Source: Tachypleus tridentatus
Taxonomy: Eukaryota; Arthropoda; Merostomata; Xiphosura; Limulidae
Length of the DNA stretch: 64,000 nucleotides
Direction: 5' to 3'
NCBI RefSeq assembly: GCF_004210375.1
Contig: NC_134834.1
Coordinates: 94,802,170-94,866,169 of the forward strand
Positions 45,301 through 56,599 of the stretch are shown in pieces (within the stretch, counting starts at the first letter, position 1; every line of letters begins with the position of its first letter). A model generated the notes under the pieces. The model ran no database searches. It was not told the origin of the DNA and saw nothing but the letters and a program-made list of their open reading frames with translations. A program made the translations under genes and the position numbers.

Positions 45301-48300
45301 ATTGTTCTATAATTAATTCTGGTTGCTGTACCTACTATTGTTCTATAATTAATTTTGGTTGCTGTAACTACCTTGTTCTGTAATTAATTTTGGTTGCTGT
45401 AGCTACCATTGTTCTGTAATTAATTCTGGTTGCTGTAGCTACTATTGTTCTATAATTAATTCTGGTTGCTGTAGCTACCATTGTTCTATAATTAATTCTG
45501 GTTGCTGTACCTACTATTGTTCTATAATTAATTCTGGTTGCTGTACCTACTATTGTTCTATAATTAATTCTGGTTGCTGTAGCTACTATTGTTCTATACT
45601 TAATTCTGGTTGCTGTACCTACTATTGTTCTGTAATTAATTCTGGTTGCTGTAGCTACTATTGTTCTATAATTAATTCTGGTTGCTGTACCTACTATTGT
45701 TCTATAATTAATTCTGGTTGCTGTACCTACTATTGTTCTATAATTAATTCTGGTTGCTGTACCTACTATTGTTCTATAATTAATTTTGGTTGCTGTAGCT
45801 ACCATTGTTCTATAATTAATTCTGGTTGCTGCACCTACTATTGTTCTATAATTAATTCTGGTTGCTGTACCTACTATTGTTCTATAATTAATTCTGGTTG
45901 CTGTACCTACTATTGTTCTATAATTAATTCTGGTTCCTGTAGCTACTATTGTTCTATAATTAATTTTGGTTGCTGTAGCTACCTTGTTCTGTAATTAATT
46001 CTGGTTGCTGTAGGTACCATTGTTCTGTAATTAATTCTGGTTGCTGTACCTACTATTGTTCTATAATTAATTTTGGTTGCTGTAACTACCTTGTTCTGTA
46101 ATTAATTTTGGTTGCTGTAGCTACCATTGTTCTGTAATTAATTCTGGTTGCTGTAGCTACTATTGTTCTATAATTAATTCTGGTTGCTGTAGCTACCATT
46201 GTTCTATAATTAATTCTGGTTGCTGTACCTACTATTGTTCTATAATTAATTCTGGTTGCTGTACCTACTATTGTTCTATAATTAATTTTGGTTGCTGTAG
46301 CTATCTTGTTCTGTAATTAATTCTGGTTGCTGTAGCTACCATTGTTCTCTAATTAATTCTGGTTGCTGTAGCTACTATTGTTCTATAATTAATTCTGGTT
46401 GCTGTACCTACTATTGTTCTATAATTAATTCTGGTTGCTGTACCTACTATTGTTCTATAATTAATTCTGGTTGCTGTACCTACTATTGTTCTATAATTAA
46501 TTTTGGTTGCTGTAGCTACCATTGTTCTATAATTAATTCTGGTTGCTGCACCTACTATTGTTCTATAATTAATTCTGGTTGCTGAACCTACTATTGTTCT
46601 ATAATTAATTTTGGTTGCTGTAACTACCTTGTTCTGTAATTAATTTTGGTTGCTGTAGCTACCATTGTTCTGTAATTAATTCTGGTTGCTGTAGCTACTA
46701 TTGTTCTATAATTAATTCTGGTTGCTGTAGCTACCATTGTTCTATAATTAATTCTGGTTGCTGTACCTACTATTGTTCTATAATTAATTCTGGTTGCTGT
46801 ACCTACTATTGTTCTATAATTAATTCTGGTTGCTGTAGCTACTATTGTTCTATACTTAATTCTGGTTGCTGTACCTACTATTGTTCTGTAATTAATTCTG
46901 GTTGCTGTAGCTACTATTGTTCTATAATTAATTCTGGTTGCTGTACCTACTATTGTTCTATAATTAATTCTGGTTGCTGTACCTACTATTGTTCTATAAT
47001 TAATTCTGGTTGCTGTACCTACTATTGTTCTATAATTAATTTTGGTTGCTGTAGCTACCATTGTTCTATAATTAATTCTGGTTGCTGCACCTACTATTGT
47101 TCTATAATTAATTCTGGTTGCTGTACCTACTATTGTTCTATAATTAATTCTGGTTGCTGTACCTACTATTGTTCTATAATTAATTCTGGTTGCTGTAGCT
47201 ACTATTGTTCTATAATTAATTTTGGTTGCTGTAGCTACCTTGTTCTGTAATTAATTCTGGTTGCTGTAGGTACCATTGTTCTGTAATTAATTCTGGTTGC
47301 TGTACCTACTATTGTTCTATAATTAATTTTGGTTGCTGTAACTACCTTGTTCTGTAATTAATTTTGGTTGCTGTAGCTACCATTGTTCTGTAATTAATTC
47401 TGGTTGCTGTAGCTACTATTGTTCTATAATTAATTCTGGTTGCTGTAGCTACCATTGTTCTATAATTAATTCTGGTTGCTGTACCTACTATTGTTCTATA
47501 ATTAATTCTGGTTGCTGTACCTACTATTGTTCTATAATTAATTCTGGTTGCTGTACCTACTATTGTTCTATAATTAATTCTGGTTGCTGTACCTACTATT
47601 GTTCTATAATTAATTTTGGTTGCTGTAGCTACCATTGTTCTATAATTAATTCTAGTTGCTGCACCTACTATTGTTCTATAATTAATTCTGGTTGCTGTAC
47701 CTACTATTGTTCTATAATTAATTTTGGTTGCTGTAGCTACCTTGTTCTGTAATTAATTCTGGTTGCTGTAGGTACCATTGTTCTGTAATTAATTCTGGTT
47801 GCTGTACCTACTATTGTTCTATAATTAATTTTGGTTGCTGTTACTACCTTGTTCTGTAATTAATTTTGGTTGCTGTAGCTACCATTGTTCTGTAATTAAT
47901 TCTGGTTGCTGTAGCTACTATTGTTCTATAATTAATTCTGGTTGCTGTACCTACTATTGTTCTGTAATTAATTCTGGTTGCTGTAGCTACTATTGTTCTA
48001 TAATTAATTCTGGTTGCTGTACCTACTATTGTTCTATAATTAATTCTGGTTGCTGTAGCTACCATTGTTCTATAATTAATTCTGGTTGCTGCACCTACTA
48101 TGTTTCTATAATTAATTCTGGTTGCTGTACCTACTATTGTTCTATAATTAATTTTGGTTGCTGTAGCTACCATTGTTCTATAATTAATTCTGGTTGCTGC
48201 ACCTACTATTGTTCTATAATTAATTCTGGTTGCTGTACCTACTATTGTTCTATAATTAATTCTGGTTGCTGTACCTACTATTGTTCTATAATTAATTCTG

Positions 48301-49050
48301 GTTGCTGTACCTACTATTGTTCTATAATTAATTTTGGTTGCTGTAGCTACCTTGTTCTGTAATTAATTCTGGTTGCTGTAGGTACCATTGTTCTGTAATT
48401 AATTCTGGTTGCTGTACCTACTATTGTTCTATAATTAATTTTGGTTGCTGTAACTACCTTGTTCTGTAATTAATTTTGGTTGCTGTAGCTACCATTGTTC
48501 TGTAATTAATTCTGGTTGCTGTAGCTACTATTGTTCTATAATTAATTCTGGTTGCTGTAGCTGCCATTGTTCTATAATTAATTCTGGTTGCTGTACCTAC
48601 TATTGTTCTATAATTAATTCTGGTTGCTGTACCTACTATTGTTCTATAATTAATTCTGGTTGCTGTACCTACTATTGTTCTATAATTAATTTTGGTTGCT
48701 GTAGCTATCTTGTTCTGTAATTAATTCTGGTTGCTGTAGCTACCATTGTTCTGTAATTAATTCTGGTTGCTGTAGCTTCTATTGTTCTGTAATTAATTCT
48801 GGTTGCTACTATTGCTCTATAATTAATTCTGGTTGCTACTATTATTCTATAATTAATTCTGGTTGCTGTAGCTACCATTGCTCTATAATTAATTCTGGTT
48901 GCTACTGTTATTCTATAATTAATTATGGTTGCTGTAGCTACTCTTGTTCTATAATTAATTCTGGTTGCTACTATTGTTCTACAATTAATTATGGTTGCTG
49001 TAGTTACTCTTGTTTTATAATTAATTCTGGTTGCTACTATTGTTCTATAA
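42328..49050. repeat. 36-bp minisatellite array, about 187 units, higher-order
   Basis: A 6.7-kb array of a 36-bp unit (TTAATTCTGGTTGCTG, then TAGCTAC or TACCTAC, then TATTGTTCTATAA). Units differ at few diagnostic sites, and 35-bp units (CTACCTTGTTCTG, one base lost) recur through the array. Larger blocks are duplicated: the segments beginning at 43249, 45368, 46624 and 47342 share the same order of unit variants. The array's first 400 bp recurs about 2.23 kb further in, near 44.5-44.9 kb. Near the right edge (48780-49050) units shrink to 30 bp by loss of TGTAGC. Because 36 is a multiple of three and several frames lack stops, both strands show long frames (minus-strand 12-residue repeat INYRTIVATATR; plus-strand CCSYYCSIINSG). 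These are not genes. Confidence 0.98.
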
Positions 49051-49226
49051 GAAAAGATAATAATTTATCAATCCTCATTTAAAGCTATCTGTCACTGAAA
49101 ACATTTAATGTTAGTAGTGTACGAGAGGTACGTACTTTTAACTACCACAATCGCTATTTATATATAATCAACAGGCAGTTTAATAAATGTTCTTCACGTT
49201 TCGTTTTTCTTCCTTCTTTTTTTACA
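49051..49226. other. Candidate intron end before the 49228 exon
   Basis: AT-rich sequence ending in a pyrimidine-rich tract (CGTTTTTCTTCCTTCTTTTT) and TACAG, i.e. a good splice acceptor. Confidence 0.5.
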
Positions 49227-49227
49227 G

Positions 49228-49308
49228 AACGCACAACCGAAATTACAATAGTGAAACATATACAGAAAACTTCCAACATCTCTCACTCAGAAAATGTGCT
49301 ACTTCAAA
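49228..49308 (+). CDS. Candidate 81-nt internal exon, unrecognised gene
   Basis: A pyrimidine tract and TTTTTTTACAG precede position 49228, and AAA|GTAAGT follows position 49308, giving a strong acceptor and donor 81 nt apart. Two of three frames are open. The one whose phase fits the downstream exon (62705) reads RTTEITIVKHIQKTSNISHS and continues to ENVLLQ, with two leftover bases at the start and one at the end (phase 1 to phase 1). It would also fit the one-base overhang left by the candidate first exon at 25343-25364. No domain was recognised; the peptide is polar. No transposon similarity was seen. Expression is not testable here. Confidence 0.5.
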
Positions 49309-49314
49309 GTAAGT

Positions 49315-49510
49315 ATATATATATGTGTGGAATGTTCAGAGTTTTTTTCCCTACAAATGAATGCATTCATTATTGATTAAGAGGGAAAAAGAGGTAGTTT
49401 AATGTAGAAGACAGGTTGCTGATGGATGATGACTTAAAATTCGTGTACCTAGAACCAGGAAAGAAGGAATATTTTCAGTTTCGTTAAATGTCCGTGAATT
49501 TAGGGGAAGG
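49315..49510. other. Unannotated DNA
   Basis: Nothing recognised between the candidate exon and the PLE derivative. Confidence 0.3.
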
Positions 49511-49511
49511 T

Positions 49512-49905
49512 TTGTTTTTTAAAAGCGGTTGTCTAATCGAGTGTAGGAATGTAGAGGGCGTGGTTAGATGTTGGATATACTTATTAATATAGATATAAAC
49601 GTGTTCCTTTGTATTGGTTTATTTTGGGCTTGAGTTATTGTATAAGTAAGGCTTCTTTAATTTTACGTTTGTTTATTTATTTAGAATCTGGGTGTTTTCT
49701 ATGGTTATGTTGTGTTTATTTGATTGGCAGTGTTCGAAAACGTATGAATTAAATTAATAAATATAATCCAACATCTAAGCACGCCCTCTACATTCCTACA
49801 CTCAATTACACAACCGCTTTCAAACATGTGATCAGCTACCGGTTGGTAATCCTTTCTTTCTTTGTGAACCTGACGATGGCCGAAGAAGGTCGAAAGGTTT
49901 GGTTT
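49512..49905 (-). mobile_element. Penelope-like deletion derivative with a nuclease fragment
   Basis: Two inverted arm fragments (GTAGAGGGCGTGGTTAGATG near 49550, CTAAGCACGCCCTCTACATT near 49778) flank about 150 bp. On the minus strand that stretch matches the end of the GIY-YIG coding region of the PLE at 31.2 kb (from the FEHC segment to KIKEALLIQ). So the derivative kept both arms and the last third of the nuclease and lost RT. The right arm ends with CTGACGATGGCCGAAGAAGG and GTCGAAAG, the hammerhead-like block. Confidence 0.85.
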
Positions 49906-49909
49906 TTGT

Positions 49910-50204
49910 TTTCTCTAATTTTCATGATATTTAATGAAATGTCCTAAAACACTGTGTCCTTTTTTTATAATTATTATTTTTCATGCAAAATATTTCTATA
50001 TTGATATGAGTGTTCCCACGATTTATTAATGTCCATAATAGTTATTCATTAAAGTTTAAAAGCTTACTTTAAGTTTTCGAAGCCCAACAACAATCATTGA
50101 CAAACCATTCTCAAAAAGGGTGTGTGATAAAAAATGATCAAATGGTGTTTAATAAAGTAGCTGTAGTCATAAGTAATATGTTCCGCTTATCTTCCACGTC
50201 ATGA
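49910..50204. other. Unannotated AT-rich DNA
   Basis: Nothing recognised. Confidence 0.3.
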
Positions 50205-50205
50205 T

Positions 50206-50585
50206 TATAATCTATCGAGTTACAGTCAAATATAAGTTTACGAACACGTATGGCTATAATCTATCGAGTTACAGTCAAATGTAAGTTTACGAACACGTAT
50301 GGCTATAATCTATCGAGCTACAATCAAATATAAGTTGACGAACACGTATGGATATAATCTATCGAGCTACAATCAAATATAAGTTGACGAACACGTATGG
50401 ATATAATCTATCGAGCTGCAATCAAATATAAGTTGACGAACACGTATGGATATAATCTATCGAGCTACAATCAAATATAAGTTTACGAACACATATGGCT
50501 ATAATCTATCGAGTTACAGTCAAATATAAGTTTACGAACACGTATGGCTATAATTTATCGAGTTACAGTCAAATATAAGTTTACG
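50206..50585 (+). repeat. 49-bp tandem repeat, about 7.7 copies
   Basis: Unit TATAATCTATCGAGTTACAG, TCAAATATAAGTTTACGAAC, ACGTATGGC; the period is 49 bp. Two alternating variants (GTTACAGT..TTTACG and GCTACAAT..TTGACG) are grouped, the second type in the middle. Confidence 0.95.
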
Positions 50586-50825
50586 ATGTTATACTTCCCG
50601 TGCTGCCTTTAGAACTACTTCCTCCATCATACATCATTATTCCAGCGGTTACGTCCTATAGCGTGAAACCATAACCTTCAATGAGGATAACGAGTTTCTA
50701 CAAACAGTTTGAGATTAATCACGAACACTACTTCGTGAAAAATTCACACAATCCCTCGAGCCGAGTGGGGGGAGTTATAGCGATTTCATTTTCTTTGGTC
50801 ATCTTTTTCATATTGTAACTTCAGT

Positions 50826-50938
50826 AGGTTAGGGGTAAGTTTACGAACCTGCAACGATAAAATCCGGGATTCTACTCCTCGTGGCAACAGAATGGGGACA
50901 GCTTATTGTGTAGCTTTACGCTGAAACAAACAAAGAAT
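50826..50938 (+). repeat. Degenerate short SINE (type C)
   Basis: GGGTAAGTTTACGAACCTGC, CCGGGATTCTACTCCTCG box B relic, GTAGCTTTACGCTGAAACAA tail. Confidence 0.7.
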
Positions 50939-50939
50939 T

Positions 50940-51845
50940 CAAATAACAATAACTGATTTTGCAGCATAACTGAAAACGTCTGAAATTTGTGGTTGTAAGA
51001 CGACGTCGTCTTGCTAATAATAGCAGGAGACAAACCCAGTCTTCATGGACTTTACAGATGAGGATAGAGTCAAAGGGCACAGCAGGTCGTTTAAGACAGC
51101 ATTGGAGTCGTGTGCAATTTGATTTATTTCGTGGAAGAGTACCCAAGTCTCCTTTCTTCGTGTTGTTGTGTCCTTTGTTTCTCTCTATCTTGTTATATAA
51201 TTATGGTTTCTTTGTTGTTTTCTCGGAGGAGACTGTAGCGCATTCCTCTAAGTCTATCCTGACAGCTCTGCAGGTTGGATGGTTGGGAATTGCTCATGCG
51301 TGAAGTGTATATATATGCTAAACATACCGCCTTTGGCGCCACGTCTCGCAACTTCAATGTCACGCCAGTGTAATAGCGTATGCGAGTCGTTCTTATAAAG
51401 TTCGATGAACTCTCTTTATGAAAGTTAGTTGTTGACTTTGAATCACTACAGCTGGTACTGCACAATGGGATGTGAGAAAGCAAAGTATTAATTATTGTAT
51501 AGAATGAGGTTTTATATTGTCAGATAATGTAATTTGCTGTTAAAAAATCACGTTCGTTCTCAGTGGTGATTCTGTTGATGAAATCTTACAGAAATCTATA
51601 CCAGCTCTTGTTATGACTCTCTTTCAATGTGTCTGGTGGTGGTAAAAGGGGGAGAGTTACGTGTAAAAACAATTTAAGAAACGACCAATAAATGTTCTTC
51701 ACTTTATTAATTTGTTTGTTTGTTGTAGGTGACATCTAGCGGATTGTTACTGATGACGTAATGGAATAAGGATCTGTTGTGTGAAGACAGATTTTTCTGC
51801 ACTGTTCTTCATACCTTGACTTGCATATGTTGCTATAATATGCTA
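50940..51845. other. Unannotated DNA with two unsupported frames
   Basis: A plus-strand 104-codon frame (50989-51303) starts arginine-rich and continues hydrophobic, with antisense frames opposite. I see no family, splice structure or promoter to support any of them. The block is less AT-rich than its surroundings. Confidence 0.3.
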
Positions 51846-51847
51846 AT

Positions 51848-52124
51848 TGTTTGTTTTCTTGATTTTCGCGCAAAGCTACACGAGGGCTATCTACGCTAGC
51901 CGTCCCTAATTTAGCAGTGTAAGACTTGAGGAAAGACAGCTAGTCATCACCACCCACCGCCAACTCTTGGGCTACTCTTTTACCAACGAATAGTGGTAAT
52001 GACCGTTACATTATAATGCCCTCAACGCTGGGAGGGCGAGCATGTTTGATGCGACCGGGATTCGAACCCGCGGCCCTCGTATTACGAGTCGGACGCCTTA
52101 ACACGCTTGGCCATGCCGGGCCTT
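51848..52124 (-). repeat. tRNA-derived SINE (type A)
   Basis: Full-length reverse copy. Box B complement is GGGATTCGAACCCGCGG, and the head ends GGCCATGCCGGGCC. Confidence 0.95.
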
Positions 52125-52265
52125 CACTTTACTAATAATAACCTACAAAGTATTGCGTCTTTCTCTCAGCTCTACAAACCTATTAACAACATAAGAAAAA
52201 TATCATGATATAAATTTAAACGTTCATTAAGTTAGAAAGACATGTAGGTTTAAGAAGTCTTGATA

Positions 52266-52549
52266 ATTTGTTTTTGTTTGTTTGTTTTGAATTTCGCGAA
52301 AAGCTACACGAGGGCTATCTGCGCTAGCCGTCCCTAATTTAGCAGTGTAAGACGAGAGGGAAGGCAGCTAGTCATCACTACCCTTCGCCAACTCTTGGGC
52401 TACTCTTTTACCAACGAATAGTGATAATTGTACGTTACTTTATAATGCCCTCACGGCTGAAAGGGGAGTATGTTTGGTGTAATGGGGAGTCGAACCCGCG
52501 ACGCTAAGATTAGGAGTCAAGCGCCCTAACTACCTGGCCATGCCAGGCC
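52266..52549 (-). repeat. tRNA-derived SINE (type A) with target duplication
   Basis: Full-length reverse copy from TTTGTTTGTTTGTTTTGAAT to GGCCATGCCAGGCC. AGTCTTGATA is repeated exactly at 52256-52265 and 52550-52559. Confidence 0.96.
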
Positions 52550-52574
52550 AGTCTTGATAGAAATGAATGAAAAC

Positions 52575-52640
52575 CCTATAAATCCGAGCGCTTTCGAAAG
52601 GTAAACCTTCTTCAAGACAAGCTTCTTCTGAGACAACCCA
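52575..52640 (-). other. Possible Penelope-type arm relic
   Basis: On the minus strand, CTTGAAGAAGGTTTACCTTT followed by CGAAAGCGCTCGG forms a hairpin plus GAAA arrangement like the hammerhead-bearing arms elsewhere in the window, but the CTGANGA core is not exact. Confidence 0.3.
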
Positions 52641-52754
52641 TGAAGAAAAAAAGGTCCATCTTTCGTGAGCTTAAACATTGAGAGTCACAGCTGATTTTCT
52701 GAGAGTTCAACATTAGGAGCCGCATTTTCTTGTGCATTCACGTTTAATTATTAA

Positions 52755-52850
52755 ACCGGATTTACAACGCTAAAATCGGGGGTTCGATTCCCCTCGGTGG
52801 GATCAGCAGATAGCCCGATCTGGCTTTGCTATAAGAAAACATACATACAT
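52755..52850 (+). repeat. 5'-truncated short SINE (type B) with target duplication
   Basis: Starts within the tRNA part (ACCGGATTTACAACGCTAAA), keeps box B and the CATACATACAT tail. ATTATTAA repeats at 52747-52754 and 52851-52858. Confidence 0.93.
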
Positions 52851-52859
52851 ATTATTAAC

Positions 52860-53640
52860 ATTGTATTGTCAACTGTTCAACTAATGATAAAAACAATTAT
52901 TGTATTTCTAAAGAAGTGTATTGCCATCAAAAAACGTTCCGCCGTGGGTAATGAAGCATCATTTGTATTTGTTACATTTGTTTTACTCAAAACATGTTAG
53001 AGAGTGTTGCAGTGTTTAACGGTAAGTATTAAAGCGCATAGTTAAAAATAATTAACGATTAACCCATTCTTCCAACACTTCAGTTCAGTCAACAAAAGGT
53101 TTTTGAGGGCAATGTTTATCATAATCTAACAATTTCCTGTATATTATGGTGTTTCTTCACTGTTATGTGCTAATCACTTGAATGGAATAAAACGTCTCAT
53201 TGAACTGTGTCACAAACACGTGAATAAAACTAATAACGTATTAAAACGAACGTTAATATCAGTTATTGTCACAGTTAGTATCCTATCCATCACATAAACC
53301 TAATTATTAATTAACTAATATTTTTATCACTATTACTATTACTAGGTACTAACTGCTTACCAATTTATAACATGCGTCTCGAGTGCCCATCTGTTGCCTT
53401 CCTCGAGAAGGTCCTGAGATGGACTTTGTATTCGGTAGCCGGGGTTCGAGCGTGGATTTTCTTGATAGAACGGTTGGTATGCTATTCACTCATCCCAAAC
53501 TAAATTCATCAATACTTCCATCAACTAATTATATGAATGTTTTCAAAAGAAGTATCAAGGTTGTGTTGACTTCTATGTTAAATTCACTGAATATATCATC
53601 AGTTGGGTGGATATAGAATATTTCTTTTATCTTTATTTTT
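52860..53640. other. Unannotated DNA
   Basis: A 77-codon plus frame (53383-53616) borders the PLE relic and may include its degraded terminal part; no domain was recognised. Confidence 0.3.
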
Positions 53641-53649
53641 TTCTTTGTG

Positions 53650-54510
53650 TGGTTCATACCCCAATATTTTCGTACTAAAACATTTTATTGTATGGCTTCT
53701 CTGGCGTGATGTTTCATGTTCTTTCAGGTAAGTCGCAATAACAAAGTTTGGATTGTCTGTTATGCCCCTACATTGTATCTTTCATGGATTACAAAGCCTT
53801 CGTGACTATATTTTCAATGCATGTTGTAAATGGTGTATTTGCTCTCCACCGGGCCTCTGAGTGGTTTTGTATGTACTAACTTCAATCGTATTGTGTTTTA
53901 GTTTCTGAATACTGTTTTGACTTTATCATGCCTGAGTAATTCTGTATTTGTTACTCAGAGAGATCTGATGCGCTCTTTTCTTCTTGCATACTTTTGATGC
54001 TTGTCTGTATTAATTATTTCTTTGTCAAGTGTTTTTAGTATCTTTTTTCAAGGTGGATGATAATATCGTGTTTCTTTGTTCCCGCTTTTACTTCTCTTTA
54101 GAATTTTCTGTATTACAATTCGTGTTCATTTTGGAAACTAGGCATGATGCCCGTCTTTGGACAATTGGTAAATGTATTTACCAGTATCTGTAGATTTCTT
54201 GTAAGCCTCTGTGATGCATAAATTATGTGTCATGGCAATCATCGCGACTAAGAATATATCCCTGTTGTCTTATTCTGTTTCCATTTTGATGTTGTCTTTT
54301 CTGTTTCCACTTTGATGTTGTATATTCAGTTGATTCATGAATTATATAATCTTGTGTGTAGTGTATGACTAAATAACGAATACATCTTCAACGTATTTCA
54401 ACCAAATCCTGGGTTCTAAATCTGGCCGTTTTGAGGGCGTAATTTTCAAGAAAGCCACCCTCTAGGTGTCATAATCAACTTCAGACACCATTAATTAGCA
54501 TTGATGAACC
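53650..54510 (-). pseudogene. Old Penelope-like RT and nuclease relic (second lineage)
   Basis: Read on the minus strand, scattered frames follow the Penelope protein order. ENYALKTARF shifts frame into RIWLKYVEDVFVI, an RT active-site block with YVED where YVDD is expected (54384-54395 encode YVED). AYKKSTDTGKYIYQLS near 54165-54210 matches the block after the RT palm. Then come NTIRLKLVHTKPLRGPVESK and YTIYNMH, the linker leading into the nuclease, and SHEGFVIHERY, a decayed GIY-YIG core near 53785-53815. Sequence and codons differ clearly from the 29-kb element, so this is another lineage. Many stops and shifts make it non-functional. Confidence 0.75.
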
Positions 54511-54514
54511 ACCT

Positions 54515-55155
54515 AAACAAAGAACGTCTAGGGATACAGAATTCTAGATAGAAATAAAAGATGATAAAAAAACTGTTCTTGTATAAGGAAGAGTCCATTA
54601 CAGTATGTTTAGTCACTGGTTGTCATGATTAATAATCTATACAATTATCGCAAGCCTAATTGCTAGTTAAGAGAGAAGCGAATGGTTGAAATATCTGTAG
54701 GCTATGATATTAGTTACTGTCTGTCATGGCTAATAATTTTTACTATTCTCTTTTCATAAATCTAATTATGATTAATTACCATTAATTACTAATTATTACT
54801 AATTTCTACTTGGTTGTTTATGTCCTATTTAGCCTCTAACATGCTTTCGTTTTCAAGGAAGTTCTAAGAAAGATTAGTGGTTATGGTGGTTATAACTCGA
54901 TCCTGGGTCCTTATAGAAGTGATAAAGTGCTGTCAAATTATGTTTTTAATTTTTTTACTGCTTAATTATCACATATTCGAGGTATCTGTAGTCTAAGAGC
55001 ATTCTACGGATGTGTTTTTCTTCTTCAGTTCAAATCTAGTTCATTCGGCGAAATTAAAGTCTTCGAGTCTTGTCTTTAAACTGTTCGATATTCGAAGTAT
55101 TCACCACATTTCTGTAAAAATCACGTACTATATAAGCTGTGTGTATCTTGGTGCC
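54515..55155. other. Unannotated AT-rich DNA
   Basis: Nothing recognised. Confidence 0.3.
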
Positions 55156-55159
55156 AATC

Positions 55160-55441
55160 ACGTTTGTTTGTTTGTTTTTTTACTTTCGCGCAAAGCTACT
55201 CGAGGGCTATCTGCGCTAGCCGTCCCTAATTTAGCAGTGTAAGACTACAAGGAAGGCAGCTAGTCATCACCACCCACCGCAAGCTCTTGCGCTACTCTTT
55301 TACCAACGAATAGTGGGCTTGACCGCACATTATAATGCCCCCACAGCTGAAAAGGCGAGCATGTTTGGTGCGACAAGGATGCGAACCTGTGACCCTCAGA
55401 TTACGAGTCGTACTCTTTAACCTACGTGGCCATGCCGGGCC
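55160..55441 (-). repeat. tRNA-derived SINE (type A)
   Basis: Full-length reverse copy with tail TTTGTTTGTTTGTTTTTTTA and head CGTGGCCATGCCGGGCC. Frames at 55012-55516 overlap it and are not genes. Confidence 0.94.
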
Positions 55442-55444
55442 ATA

Positions 55445-56005
55445 ACAATCATGGCCATAACAAACATTATATGATAGTGGAAAAAACCTTTTTATTACGC
55501 AATCTGCAACCTCCAAATTCGCGAAATTTTATCCTGTGTGCATGTAAGTTTGCAATAAGGGTCATAATTTTCCTGTTTTGCCTCCGTTTCCCGTCACTGA
55601 TAGCTTTATTTTTTTCCATTCTCAAAGTGCAGATATGACGTCATGAATACATGACGCACGGATCTAATGCACTGGCTAGTAACATACAATTCAACTACTC
55701 GCTACTCTCTTCCATTTTCATCACATTGTTTTTAAGTATTCTAACTGTAATTTTTAAGTACAAAATCACAACATTATCTTTATGTAAATAAAAATTACGT
55801 GTTACAAGTGTGTATGTTTTTTGTATGAAAGGATATAATTCATGCGTTGAGCTTATATTTGTTTTTTCACTCCCAAAATAACGTTGTCTTTCCCATAGCA
55901 GGTGTGTTAAATGTAAATTTTTTTTTTTCGTTTGAGAAAAATGTCAGATCTCTCACAAGGTGGCTGGCTATTCACTAACTTAAACAATGTTTGATTGGCT
56001 GTTGT
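55445..56005. other. Unannotated DNA
   Basis: Nothing recognised. Confidence 0.3.
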
Positions 56006-56007
56006 TG

Positions 56008-56122
56008 AGAGCAAAACTACACAATGAGTTATCTAGCAATCTATGTTATGCCCATCCACGAGTATCGAAACTCGAATTTTGGCGTCGTAAGCCCGCAGGA
56101 TTATCACTGAGCCACTGGAGGA
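56008..56122 (-). repeat. Short tRNA-derived SINE (type C)
   Basis: AAAACTACACAATGAGTTAT tail side, CACGAGTATCGAAACTCG box B, TTATCACTGAGCCACTGGAG head. Confidence 0.85.
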
Positions 56123-56317
56123 AGGATTAAAGAAGACTATATTATGTTATTTCAGCTTCCATGTTAATGTACTACATGCTGTCTAGAAATAATATTTTTG
56201 TAATACCTAGTTATTTCAACTTCCGGTTTGGTATGCTATATGTTATTTAGAAATTATTTTTTTTAAAATAAATGGCAGTTTGACAGTTGTCCTTGATAAG
56301 CAACGGTGAATGGCGGA

Positions 56318-56595
56318 CTTGTTTGTTCGTTTGTTTTTTGAATTTCACGCAAAGTTGCACGAAGGCTATCGGAGCTAGCCGTCCCTAATTTAGCAGTGTA
56401 AGACTAGAAGAAAGGCAGCTAGTCATCACCACCCACCGCCAACTCTTGGGCTACTCTTTTACCAACTTATGTTGATATTGGTTGTTATCTAATAGCGCCC
56501 CCACAGCCGATTAGGCGAACATGTTTGGTGTGACAGGGATTCGAACCAGTGATCCTCAGGTTACAAGTCAAGCGCCCTAACCACCTGGCCATGAG
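56318..56595 (-). repeat. tRNA-derived SINE (type A)
   Basis: Full-length reverse copy: TTTGTTCGTTTGTTTTTTGA tail, GGGATTCGAACCAGTGATCC box B, CACCTGGCCATGAG head. The 98-codon minus frame at 56485-56781 starts outside it and reads into it; it is not supported as a gene. Confidence 0.93.
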
Positions 56596-56599
56596 TATC

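Noticed and set aside
42321..48362. Many long frames that could be read as a repetitive protein gene
   Set aside because: They arise from a 36-bp repeat without stops; both strands are open, single-base-deleted units break them, and no start context or splice signals were found.
42328..49050. CRISPR array
   Set aside because: Units are contiguous 36-mers without spacers, and the genome is eukaryotic.
50916..51303. 104-codon plus frame and 76-codon minus frame
   Set aside because: No family, promoter or splice evidence; overlapping open frames on both strands suggest chance in a less AT-rich block.
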